Source: an uncultured Actinomycetes bacterium
GTDB lineage: Bacteria; Actinomycetota; Acidimicrobiia; Acidimicrobiales; RAAP-2
Length of the DNA: 9,384 bases
NCBI GenBank assembly: GCA_903830745.1
Contig: CAIKVF010000182.1
Location: 1 to 9,384 of the forward strand
Reading direction: 5' to 3'
Positions 1-6,666 of this stretch are shown one piece after another (position 1 is the stretch's first letter; the number at the start of each line of letters is the position of its first letter). The notes below the pieces were generated by a model. It was not told the DNA's origin. It worked only from the letters and a program-made list of their open reading frames with translations, and did not search any database. A program made the translations under genes and the position numbers.

Positions 1-1
1 A

Positions 2-877
2 CGTCGTGCAGATTTAATTAAAAAACTCCAAGCTGAAGGCGTTGTTGATGCGAACAAGCAAACAGTTGTTGCACCTGTTCCGCTTCGCGTTGGTCTTGTG
101 GCGAGTCCTGGCACTGAGGGTTACAGCGACTTCACTGGTCAACTTCTCAATTCCGGATACGGCTTCGAAATCACTTTGGTAAAAACTGCCGTGCAAGGTG
201 ACACTGCGCCACCGCAAATCGTGAGCGCGATTCAAGCACTTGATGCGCACGGCGTTGACATCATCTGTCTCGTGCGTGGTGGAGGATCGAAGGGTGACCT
301 TTCATGTTTCGACGACGAGCGCATTGCACGCGCCATTGGTGCATCTTCAACGCCGGTCTTTACGGGCATTGGACACACTGGTGACGAATCAATCGCGGAC
401 ATTGTTGCTCACACCAGAGCAATCACGCCAACAAAGCTTGGTGAAGAGATTGCTGCACTCGTGAGTGGATGGCACCAGCGTCGCGTCATTATTCCAGCGC
501 AGCGAATCATGGTGGGAACGGCTGAGGTATTAGATGAAGCAACGGAGTATCTCGCCGAGCGTCGACGCACCATGATTTTTGCCGTTCGTGACCGCCTACG
601 TGCTGAGCGCAGACACCTTGGATCTGTTCGCCAGCAACTCCTCATGCAGAGCCGTCACGTTATGACATCTGCGAGTCAACTCATTGTCAGCACCAAGCAG
701 TTACTCAGTGCCTATGACCCTAAAAAGCGCATGGCCCAGGGCTGGTCGGTAACGACAAACGCCAGTGGGCAGGTGGTGAAGTCGCTTAGCGACGTTGCAG
801 TGGGCGAGAATGTACGTGTTCTCGTTAGTGATGGATCATTTGAATCAACAGTGAACAAGAAAGATGGAAACTCATGA
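2..877 (+). CDS. xseA: Exodeoxyribonuclease VII large subunit (XseA), 5'-truncated by window edge
   Basis: Large, catalytic subunit of exonuclease VII, which degrades single-stranded DNA from both ends into short oligonucleotides in the cytoplasm, acting with several copies of XseB. The frame is open from base 2, reading in from upstream, so the GTG at 98 is not the start; about 291 residues are visible against roughly 400 to 460 for the family, and the N-terminal OB-fold lies outside the window. Visible family marks are the RGGGS loop (275-289) followed by a DER-ARAI stretch, the His/Asp pair in GHTGD (His codon 374-376, Asp codon 383-385), a long Arg/Gln-rich helical region in the middle, and the C-terminal 'AQGWSV...G..V' strand segment before the stop. 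The Glu that usually follows the catalytic-region His (GHE..D) is Thr here. The stop overlaps the xseB start by four bases (ATGA), and pairing with xseB makes the assignment firm. Confidence 0.95.
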   Translation, partial: RRADLIKKLQAEGVVDANKQTVVAPVPLRVGLVASPGTEGYSDFTGQLLNSGYGFEITLVKTAVQGDTAPPQIVSAIQALDAHGVDIICLVRGGGSKGDLSCFDDERIARAIGASSTPVFTGIGHTGDESIADIVAHTRAITPTKLGEEIAALVSGWHQRRVIIPAQRIMVGTAEVLDEATEYLAERRRTMIFAVRDRLRAERRHLGSVRQQLLMQSRHVMTSASQLIVSTKQLLSAYDPKKRMAQGWSVTTNASGQVVKSLSDVAVGENVRVLVSDGSFESTVNKKDGNS

Positions 878-1086
878 CAAAGAACATGGACTGGAATGAA
901 GCAGCCACTGAACTCAACGCAATTGTTGAGTCGTTTGACGAAGGTGAAGTCTCAGTTGACGATCTTTTCGTAAAGCTTGAACGAGCCACAGCAATTATTG
1001 AGTCACTAGAAGCTCGACTTGACGCAACAAAAGCAAAGGTCGAGGAACTAGCTCCTCGGATTGCACAGGTTGCTAACGACGAATGA
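874..1086 (+). CDS. xseB: Exodeoxyribonuclease VII small subunit (XseB)
   Basis: Small subunit of exonuclease VII, which binds the long helical arm of XseA and is needed for activity. The 70-residue product is acidic and almost wholly helical with heptad-like spacing, as expected for the family (about 60 to 90 residues). The N-terminal half carries the family pattern of W-x-x-A ... L-x-x-I-V-x-x-[FL]-[DE]-x-G-E-[LV]-[ST]-[LV]-[DE] (residues 7 to 29 here), followed by a second helix rich in Glu, Ala and Lys. I chose ATG 874 because it overlaps the xseA stop as ATGA and has a GGA (866-868) five bases upstream; an in-frame ATG at codon 5 is possible but would break the overlap. Its own stop overlaps the next gene's start in the same ATGA fashion. 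Confidence 0.93.
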   Translation: MTKNMDWNEAATELNAIVESFDEGEVSVDDLFVKLERATAIIESLEARLDATKAKVEELAPRIAQVANDE

Positions 1087-1796
1087 GCGATTCGTTTTAC
1101 TTCCGACAACTCCTCGCCGGACGTGACTTTGCAGTTGGCAACGACATTGCTCGTCAAATGCTTAATTTCGCTTACGCCATTGGTGACCGTGAAACCGGTG
1201 AAGCAATTCTGGTTGACCCTTCGTATCATCCAACAGAGCTCGTGGAGATTGTTGAAGCCGACGGCCTAAAAGTTGTTGGTGTAATTGCCACGCACTTTCA
1301 TGCTGACCACATTGGTGGCGACTTAATGGGTTACGAAATCCCAGGTATCGCAGAACTATTGCAGCACCGAAACGTCCCAATTCACGTGCAGACAACTGAG
1401 GTTGCGTGGGTAACGAAGGGAACTGGTGTTGAAGTAGTAAATCTTGTCCAACACGAAAGTCACGATATCCTAAAAGTTGGAAAGTACGAGATTGAGTTCA
1501 TCCACACCCCGGGCCACACCCCAGGAAGTCAGTGCATGCTCGTTAATAACTGTCTAATAAGTGGTGACACTCTTTTTGTTGATGGATGTGGTCGCACAGA
1601 CTTCCCATACTCACAACCAGAAGAAATGTACATCTCGCTTAATGAACGCCTCGCTGGCATCAAAGACGAAGTAGTTCTCTATCCCGGCCACTTGTACTCA
1701 GCTGAGCGCCATGCTCCAATGGGCGAAGTTCGAAAGAACAATTTTGTCTTGGCACCAGTTTCAAAAGAGCAGTGGCTCGCAATGTTCGCCCGATGA
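1083..1796 (+). CDS. Metallo-beta-lactamase-fold hydrolase, persulfide dioxygenase (ETHE1)/glyoxalase II-like
   Basis: A 237-residue soluble metallo-beta-lactamase-fold protein. The metal-binding set is complete: H71-F-H73-A-D75-H76, H145 in HTPGH, D162 in SGDTLF and H203 in PGH. The segment GCGRTDF (168-174) right after D162 is the hallmark of the ETHE1/persulfide dioxygenase branch, which uses a mononuclear iron to oxidise glutathione or other low-molecular-weight persulfides to sulfite; glyoxalase II proteins differ there. So persulfide dioxygenase-like is preferred over hydroxyacylglutathione hydrolase, but the natural thiol in an actinobacterium (mycothiol, CoA, or other) cannot be read from sequence. 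Length matches ETHE1 proteins, and there is no signal peptide and no fused rhodanese domain. ATG 1083 overlaps the xseB stop and no clear ribosome site precedes it, consistent with translational coupling. The following FAD reductase overlaps by ATGA, suggesting a functional pair. Confidence 0.85.
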   Translation: MSDSFYFRQLLAGRDFAVGNDIARQMLNFAYAIGDRETGEAILVDPSYHPTELVEIVEADGLKVVGVIATHFHADHIGGDLMGYEIPGIAELLQHRNVPIHVQTTEVAWVTKGTGVEVVNLVQHESHDILKVGKYEIEFIHTPGHTPGSQCMLVNNCLISGDTLFVDGCGRTDFPYSQPEEMYISLNERLAGIKDEVVLYPGHLYSAERHAPMGEVRKNNFVLAPVSKEQWLAMFAR

Positions 1797-2986
1797 CGCT
1801 CACCTCAACTGATCACGTTGTAGTTGTTGGCGCCGGGCTTGCTGGGTGGCGCTTTATTGAGTCACTTCGTCGCGACGGCTACGAGGGAAAGATCACTCTT
1901 ATTGGTGATGAGCCCTACGTACCGTATGACCGCCCTCCGCTTTCTAAGCAGGTGCTCTCAGGTAAATGGGAAATTGATAAAACAGTGCTCGCGAGCGACG
2001 AAGCACTTGAAAGTGCGAACATCACGTCTATCTTTGGTGTCTCAGCAACATCGCTTGATGTAATGAGCCACACAGTCACGCTTGAAAATGGTGAAACCGT
2101 AAGCGGAACGCACATTGTTATTGCCACTGGCACACGGGCCAGAAGGATTTCCTTCAGTGATGAGTCACTCGTGCACACCATCAGAAACAGAAAAGACATT
2201 GAGGGCCTAAATGCTCTCCTTGCGACAGTTCCTGAGGGAGCTACGGTTGCGGTCATTGGTGGCGGGTTCATTGGCGCCGAAGCAGCAACAGCTCTTAAGG
2301 CTCGTGGGCTAACACCGGTTGTCTTTGAGGCGCTACAGCGTCCTCTCATTGGCGCACTTGGTGATCAGGCATCGCAGTGGTTGCTTCCATTGGCATCAAA
2401 CGCAGAAATTGAGCTTCGAACAAGTCAAGTGATCCGTGACGTCAGTGACGGAAGTGTTGTTTTCGCCGACGGAAGCTCGCTAGAAGTTGCAGCGGTGGTT
2501 CTAGGAGTTGGCGCAGAAGTAAATACTGAGTGGTTGCAGTCCTCTGGCCTGGTTCTTGATGGTGGGGTAGTAGTTGATGAACATCTTCTTGCTACGCCAA
2601 CTATTGGTGCACTTGGTGACGTAGCCAAGTTCCCATTCAAAGGTGAACTCACTCGAATTGAGCACTGGCAAGTAGCAACTGATCACGCTGCAGCGTTATC
2701 ACTGCACTGGGCTAAGGGCGAAAAAGCACCAGACATGGTTCCGTACTTCTGGTCTGACCAGTATGGAAAGAAAATCCAAATGCTTGGACACCCTCATCCA
2801 AGTGATGACGTTGTCAAAGTTGCTGGAAGCGATGAAGAAGGCAAATGGTTGGCGCTTTATTCTCGCGGTGGCGTTGTGACCGGAATTCTTTCGCTCAGCC
2901 AACCACGCTGGCTAATGGTTTCCAAGGTATTGCTCGACGAAGAGACAACTCTTACTCGCGCAATGGAACTTCAGCCCTGGGCTTAA
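1793..2986 (+). CDS. NAD(P)H/FAD-dependent oxidoreductase, ferredoxin/rubredoxin reductase type
   Basis: A 397-residue two-dinucleotide-domain flavoprotein. The first Rossmann motif GAGLAG (13-18) binds FAD, followed by the acidic end of strand 2 and the P-Y-D-R-P-P-L-S-K segment (44-52) typical of BphA4/putidaredoxin-reductase relatives. ATGTR (111-115), a second Rossmann motif GGGFIG (156-161) for NAD(P)H with a Glu at 179 after strand 2 (which favours NADH), and GALGDVA (272-278) complete the fold. The C-terminal domain has the RIEHWQVA and YFWSDQYGKKIQ elements of the Reductase_C family. There is no cysteine anywhere, so it cannot use a redox disulfide as CoA-disulfide or glutathione reductases do; it should pass electrons from NAD(P)H through FAD to a small carrier protein. 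No ferredoxin gene lies nearby. I prefer ATG 1793, which overlaps the preceding stop, over the in-frame GTG at 1772 that would lie 25 bases inside the previous gene. Confidence 0.88.
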   Translation: MTLTSTDHVVVVGAGLAGWRFIESLRRDGYEGKITLIGDEPYVPYDRPPLSKQVLSGKWEIDKTVLASDEALESANITSIFGVSATSLDVMSHTVTLENGETVSGTHIVIATGTRARRISFSDESLVHTIRNRKDIEGLNALLATVPEGATVAVIGGGFIGAEAATALKARGLTPVVFEALQRPLIGALGDQASQWLLPLASNAEIELRTSQVIRDVSDGSVVFADGSSLEVAAVVLGVGAEVNTEWLQSSGLVLDGGVVVDEHLLATPTIGALGDVAKFPFKGELTRIEHWQVATDHAAALSLHWAKGEKAPDMVPYFWSDQYGKKIQMLGHPHPSDDVVKVAGSDEEGKWLALYSRGGVVTGILSLSQPRWLMVSKVLLDEETTLTRAMELQPWA

Positions 2987-3745
2987 TCAGTTGTTGATGT
3001 AATAAACAACATTCACCTGAACATTCACAGACTCTGTGCCTGACTGAATTGGCACAGACGTCTTCATGCTGTCAGTCGCTACTGATCCATACATGATTGG
3101 TGTTGGTGTGTTCTGTGATTCGTTGTCAGTGAGACGCTTGATTTTGCCAACATGGAACTTTCCAGTGGTGCCAAGACTTTGAGCAATGCTCAAGGCATTT
3201 TGTAGTGCTTGTGATCGCGCCATTTTGAGCGCCGCGCCATTGTGCGAAAGCGTAAATGAGATGCCACTCAACTGTGCACCAGTTCCACCAGCTCGAACAG
3301 CGCTATCGATTACTGTTCCGACCTTCGAAGAGTTAGGCATTGTCACGCTCAACGTATCTGTGGCGTAGTAGCCAGTAATGGTTCCAGCACTGTTTGTTGT
3401 TGGATTAACACTCAGGTTTGAAGTTTGAATGTCTTTTTTAGCAACTCCACCACTTAGGAGTGCACTTTGGACAAGAGCAATTCGTGTGTTGTTTGCACTT
3501 AAGGCAGCACCAGGAGTTGCTCCATTGGTGTTTATTCCAACTTGGAACGACGCAGTATCAGGAACCGCGGTGACGGTTGCACTGCCAGTAACTGAAACAG
3601 TTCCACGAGATGCGTGATGTGAAATCATTGCAAGTCCACCAATTAACAAGATTAGAACTAGAAGTAACTGCCAAATTCGTGCATTGACACCGCGAAAACT
3701 TTGCATCAATGAACTCTTGCTCGATACTGGTTGGTCAATGCTCAT
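2987..3745 (-). CDS. SIMPL (DUF541) domain protein with N-terminal membrane anchor
   Basis: A 252-residue protein with a short charged N-terminus, one hydrophobic segment (about residues 24-42, WQLLLVLILLIGGLAM at its core), then an extracytoplasmic SIMPL/DUF541 domain. Family features are the opening strand V-S-V-T-G-S-A-T-V-x-A-x-P-D-T-A (50-65), the DIQTSNLSVNP stretch, the G-Y-x-A repeat-strand region, 'A..A..NA...A..LG' helix, and a final V-x-V-x-V-x-Y strand. Lack of a lipobox Cys and charge distribution suggest a single-pass anchor facing out rather than a lipoprotein. The biochemical role of SIMPL proteins is poorly known; relatives include Brucella BP26. ATG 3745 is chosen because a strong AAGGAG sits five bases upstream; the GTG at 3751 overlaps that site. 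It follows the kinase by 16 bases and is probably the last gene of the glp-like operon. Its stop directly abuts the stop of the convergent reductase gene. Confidence 0.85.
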   Translation of the reverse strand: MSIDQPVSSKSSLMQSFRGVNARIWQLLLVLILLIGGLAMISHHASRGTVSVTGSATVTAVPDTASFQVGINTNGATPGAALSANNTRIALVQSALLSGGVAKKDIQTSNLSVNPTTNSAGTITGYYATDTLSVTMPNSSKVGTVIDSAVRAGGTGAQLSGISFTLSHNGAALKMARSQALQNALSIAQSLGTTGKFHVGKIKRLTDNESQNTPTPIMYGSVATDSMKTSVPIQSGTESVNVQVNVVYYINN

Positions 3746-3750
3746 GGGCA

Positions 3751-3756
3751 CTCCTT
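3751..3756 (-). promoter_or_regulatory. Strong Shine-Dalgarno site for the SIMPL gene
   Basis: AAGGAG on the - strand, five bases before ATG 3745. It is the best ribosome site in the window and decides the start: the longer GTG start at 3751 uses the last G of this site as its own first base, so it is unlikely. The site lies in the 16-base gap after the kinase stop, so the SIMPL protein appears to be translated independently of the upstream kinase. Confidence 0.75.
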
Positions 3757-3761
3757 AAGAA

Positions 3762-5210
3762 CTAGAACTGCACTGAACTTAGTTCAGGAATTGTCTTTTC
3801 GGTACGCGCGACAACGATCTTCCAGTTCTTTCGAAGCGTTGCACGCTCTTCATCATTGATTTGTGGAGTGAATTCTTTAGCGGGGGACCACAAATTCTCG
3901 ACTTGGTCGAGTGTCAAATGCCCAGCGCCAACAAGTGCCATAAGTCCCGCACCACGAGTTGTTGCTTCGCGTTCTGTTGAAACACTGACTCGAAGTCCTG
4001 TGAAGTTACTAAAGCTTTGCAAGAAGAACTCGTTGGCTGTTATTCCACCATCAACACGAATCTCTTCGTGCTTCACACCAGCTTGTTCTTCACTGGCGAT
4101 GACAAGGTCAGCACCACGTTGGGCAATTCCTTCAAGTACCGCACGAACCATGTGTGCTTTGGTTGTTCCTCTGGTGAGTCCAAAGAATCCACCTCGTGCT
4201 CCAAAGTCCCAGTATGGAGTTCCAAGTCCAGCAAGGGCTGGGACAAAAGAGACGCCATCTGAAGATGGAACTGAGGTTGCTAGTGGTTCGAGTTCATTGA
4301 AGTCATCAACCAGGCCAAGTTCATTCTTGATCCACTCGAGACAAGAGCCTGCTGAAAGCACAATGCCTTCAATGCCCCAGGTGAGTTTGCCATCTTGACT
4401 TCGAGCAACGATCGGGAAACAACCCGATGTGAATCTGTTCAGAGTCTCTGGTCCACCAGAGCCATCAATCATGTTGAGCATGGCGCCGGTACCAAAAGTA
4501 ATTTTCGTACCCTTTGTTATGCAGCTTTGTCCAAAGAGCGAAGCGGACTGGTCACCTACAAGTGCAGTAATCGGAATGTTCCCGAGTGCGCTGGCATTAC
4601 CGTGCGAACCCATGGTGTCAACAATCGTTGGCATCGTGGCATTGTCAATTTTTAAAACATCAAGAACGTGCTGATCCCATGAGGAAATGTCGAGAGAAAT
4701 GAATCCATTAACCGCGGCGTTGGAAGTGTCAGTGATGTGAAGTGCGCCATTGCTGATGACGTAGGCAATCCACGTTTCAATAGTCGCGAAGCGAAGTTCT
4801 TTTGAAGGGCGGCCGGACTGCTCTACGAGCCACTTTGCTTTTGTTGCGGACTGATTTGGTGCAAGACGGATGTTTTCACCTTGCAAGATAAGACAGTCAA
4901 TTACAGTACGTAGGTCTTGCCATCCGAGTGCTGGCCCAACGGGCTCACCTGTTGCTGCGTCAAAGACAATTGTTGTTGCGCGCTGGTTGGTGATTCCAAC
5001 AACGTCGCACGCTCCACCTTCGCTGAGTGTTTTTGCCGACAGCTCTAAAACGAGTCGCTTGATTTCGTTGGCATCAAGTTCCACTTCGCCAGGCTGTGGG
5101 GAAGTGACGGTGAGTTTTTGTTGTTGAATGTGTGAGACGTTGCCTTGCTCATCAACGATTGCGGTGCGAATTGATGTTGTTCCAACATCAATCGCCAGAG
5201 CCCTTACCAA
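3762..5210 (-). CDS. FGGY-family carbohydrate kinase, glycerol kinase-like (GlpK-like)
   Basis: An ATP-dependent sugar/polyol kinase of 482 residues (GlpK is usually about 500). N-terminal FGGY domain: phosphate loop D8-V-G-T-T-S (GlpK has DQGTTS), GITNQR (72-77), GWQDLRT (96-102). C-terminal domain: catalytic-base motif GDQ (219-221) followed by S-A-S-L-F-G-Q, a G-T-G loop (240-242), the highly GlpK-like block VPALAGLGTPYWD...ARGGFFGLTRGTTKAH (323-353) and the nucleotide-site VDGG (387-390). The overall match is to glycerol kinases, but by alignment from memory E. coli GlpK Glu84 is Ala78 and Tyr135 is Asn119 here, while Arg83 (R77), Trp103 (W98) and Asp245 (D220) remain; the substrate may therefore be a related polyol. 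Start is TTG 5210: an in-frame TGA lies two codons upstream and the protein must begin close before the phosphate loop. It overlaps the preceding gene's end by 7 bases, with GGTGAG as a poor ribosome site. Confidence 0.85.
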   Translation of the reverse strand: MVRALAIDVGTTSIRTAIVDEQGNVSHIQQQKLTVTSPQPGEVELDANEIKRLVLELSAKTLSEGGACDVVGITNQRATTIVFDAATGEPVGPALGWQDLRTVIDCLILQGENIRLAPNQSATKAKWLVEQSGRPSKELRFATIETWIAYVISNGALHITDTSNAAVNGFISLDISSWDQHVLDVLKIDNATMPTIVDTMGSHGNASALGNIPITALVGDQSASLFGQSCITKGTKITFGTGAMLNMIDGSGGPETLNRFTSGCFPIVARSQDGKLTWGIEGIVLSAGSCLEWIKNELGLVDDFNELEPLATSVPSSDGVSFVPALAGLGTPYWDFGARGGFFGLTRGTTKAHMVRAVLEGIAQRGADLVIASEEQAGVKHEEIRVDGGITANEFFLQSFSNFTGLRVSVSTEREATTRGAGLMALVGAGHLTLDQVENLWSPAKEFTPQINDEERATLRKNWKIVVARTEKTIPELSSVQF

Positions 5211-6655
5211 GGCTCACCACCAATGCCTAGTGCGCCTGGGTTCATTATGTTCTCAGGGTCGAGTGCCTTCTTCATTGTTAGAAGCACTTCGAATGAAGAA
5301 CCGAGTGCCTCTTTTACGAAACGAGCACGATTACGTCCAACGCCGTGGTGGTGGCTGAGTGCACCACCAGTTGCGAGCACAGTCTTTGAAGCTGCGTCCC
5401 AAGCACTGCGGTAATAGTTCGTCGGATCTCCGCCAGGGCGGCCAGCAAATGTGAAATAGAGGCATGCGCCGTCGTCGTAGGCATGACTTTGATGCACTGA
5501 GGCGGCCATGGTTGTTGGCACTTCCTTAAGTGCCGCAACAACCTTTTGGTGCATGTCGCTCAAGATGTCCCATGATCCAGAAACCTCAATGGTGTCAACA
5601 ATGATTCCGGCTTCCCATAGGGGGACGAGAGAACTTACGTTGTTGCGGTGCGATAGCCACGTGGCAACGTGTGCATCATCGAGCTTCGTTGCCTTTGAGC
5701 ATTCTTCAGCAACAACTTCCATTGTTGCGTCACAAAGACCCTGGTCGCCTTCGTCGAGGACAATGAGTGCACACTGCTCAATTTGGAAGTTGCGCTTTGA
5801 TTCAGCTTCGTCGTAGAGGCGAAGCACCGCTGGCTTAGCTCCACGCTTGTAGATGTTCTGGCACGCATCGAGGCCATCTTTGAATGTGTCAAAGCTGTAG
5901 GCACTGCGAAGTTCATACGTCGGCTTTACTCGTAGCAACAACGTTGCTTCAGTAATTACTCCGAGAGTTCCTTCTGAGCCAACAAAGAGTTGCAGAAGAT
6001 CAGGCCCAACGGCTTGGCGTGGTCCACGGTCGCCGATTTTTACGATGTCACCATTGGCGAGAACGACGGTAAGTCCACGAACGATGTCTTCAATCTTTCC
6101 GTAACGGTTTGAGAACTGACCAGCTCCGCGACACGCGAGCCATCCACCAACTGTTGCGAGGTCAAAAGACTGAGGGAAGTGACCAACGGTCCACCCCTTT
6201 TTGTTAACTGCTTTTTCTAAGTCAGGACCGAAGACTCCAGCCTCCACGTGCACGAGACCTGAATCTGCATTGATGTTGATTATTTTGTCGAGCCCAGTGA
6301 GATCAAGTGCAATTGCACCATCAACTGCAACTGCTCCACCAACAACTCCGGAGCGACCACCTTGTGGGGTAACTGAAATCTTGTGCTTGGCAGCGATCTT
6401 TACGACTTTGGAAACTTCTTCAGTGGTTGTAGGCGTTACAACTACACCCGGCCAGTGCGGAACTCGACCTTCATTTACGTCACGAATAGATAGTGGCCAC
6501 CAGTCGCGACCGTGCTGCGCACGTGACTCAGTTGATATGTCGAATGAGATTTTCGAAGCGGTTAAATCATCGAGCAATGCAGCTGGGGCGCTGGCGCCAA
6601 TTGAATCGGAGTGAGACCCGGCGGGGTAATCATTTGGCATTGTTGGTTTAGTCAT
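5204..6655 (-). CDS. FAD-binding oxidase, alkylglycerone-phosphate synthase (AGPS) family
   Basis: A 483-residue flavoprotein of the vanillyl-alcohol-oxidase/PCMH superfamily. FAD_binding_4 domain: PTTTEEVSKVV (75-85), PQGGRSGVVGG (97-107) as the pyrophosphate loop, GHFPQSF (158-164), ATVGGWLACRGAGQFSNRYGKIED (167-190), and VGSEGTLGVIT (225-235). FAD-oxidase_C domain: RLYDE (279-283), VDTIEVSGSW (353-362), DDGACLYF (394-401), SHHHGVG (434-440) and DPENIMNPGAL (466-476). The HHH triplet and the Tyr400 matching AGPS Tyr578 (alignment from memory) are the catalytic residues of alkylglycerone-phosphate synthase, which swaps the acyl group of acyl-DHAP for a fatty alcohol in ether-lipid formation. 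Bacterial members are mostly uncharacterised and are often named glycolate oxidase-like. ATG 6655 has AGGG (6663-6666) seven bases upstream, overlapping the glpD stop. Position between glpD and a GlpK-like kinase suggests a substrate derived from glycerol phosphate or DHAP. Confidence 0.85.
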   Translation of the reverse strand: MTKPTMPNDYPAGSHSDSIGASAPAALLDDLTASKISFDISTESRAQHGRDWWPLSIRDVNEGRVPHWPGVVVTPTTTEEVSKVVKIAAKHKISVTPQGGRSGVVGGAVAVDGAIALDLTGLDKIININADSGLVHVEAGVFGPDLEKAVNKKGWTVGHFPQSFDLATVGGWLACRGAGQFSNRYGKIEDIVRGLTVVLANGDIVKIGDRGPRQAVGPDLLQLFVGSEGTLGVITEATLLLRVKPTYELRSAYSFDTFKDGLDACQNIYKRGAKPAVLRLYDEAESKRNFQIEQCALIVLDEGDQGLCDATMEVVAEECSKATKLDDAHVATWLSHRNNVSSLVPLWEAGIIVDTIEVSGSWDILSDMHQKVVAALKEVPTTMAASVHQSHAYDDGACLYFTFAGRPGGDPTNYYRSAWDAASKTVLATGGALSHHHGVGRNRARFVKEALGSSFEVLLTMKKALDPENIMNPGALGIGGEPW

Positions 6656-6662
6656 GACTGAA

Positions 6663-6666
6663 CCCT
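6663..6666 (-). promoter_or_regulatory. Ribosome binding site of the AGPS-family gene, overlapping the glpD stop
   Basis: AGGG seven bases before ATG 6655, embedded in the TAG stop region of glpD (stop at 6665-6667). It supports the first ATG rather than the second in-frame ATG five codons later, and means ribosomes leaving glpD uncover this site. Confidence 0.5.

Noticed and set aside
98..877. GTG at 98 as the start of a 259-residue xseA product
   Set aside because: The same frame is open back to base 2 and encodes family-like residues before it, so the gene continues upstream of the window.
1772..1792. GTG 1772 as the start of the FAD reductase
   Set aside because: It would add seven residues with no family similarity and a 25-base overlap; ATG 1793 gives the same ATGA overlap as the other junctions of this operon.
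2940..2953. AAGAG/CTCTT hairpin near the end of the FAD reductase gene as a terminator
   Set aside because: Five weak base pairs, no T-tract on either strand, and inside coding sequence.
2973..2983. AGCCC-T-GGGCT palindrome just before the reductase stop as a terminator
   Set aside because: A one-base centre cannot form the full hairpin, and no T-tract follows on either strand.
2990..3010. GTTGTT/AACAAC inverted repeat at the convergent junction as a shared terminator
   Set aside because: AT-rich six-base stem with a nine-base loop and no flanking T-tract; it also encodes the last residues of the SIMPL protein.
3746..3751. GTG 3751 as the start of the SIMPL protein
   Set aside because: Its first base is the last base of the AAGGAG ribosome site, which is ideally spaced for ATG 3745.
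3856..4398. 180-codon open frame on the + strand opposite the FGGY kinase
   Set aside because: Ser/Pro-rich composition without recognisable motifs; it is the antisense shadow of a well-conserved kinase gene.
6201..6614. 137-codon open frame on the + strand opposite the AGPS-like gene
   Set aside because: No recognisable domain and lies wholly opposite a conserved FAD domain; an antisense shadow.
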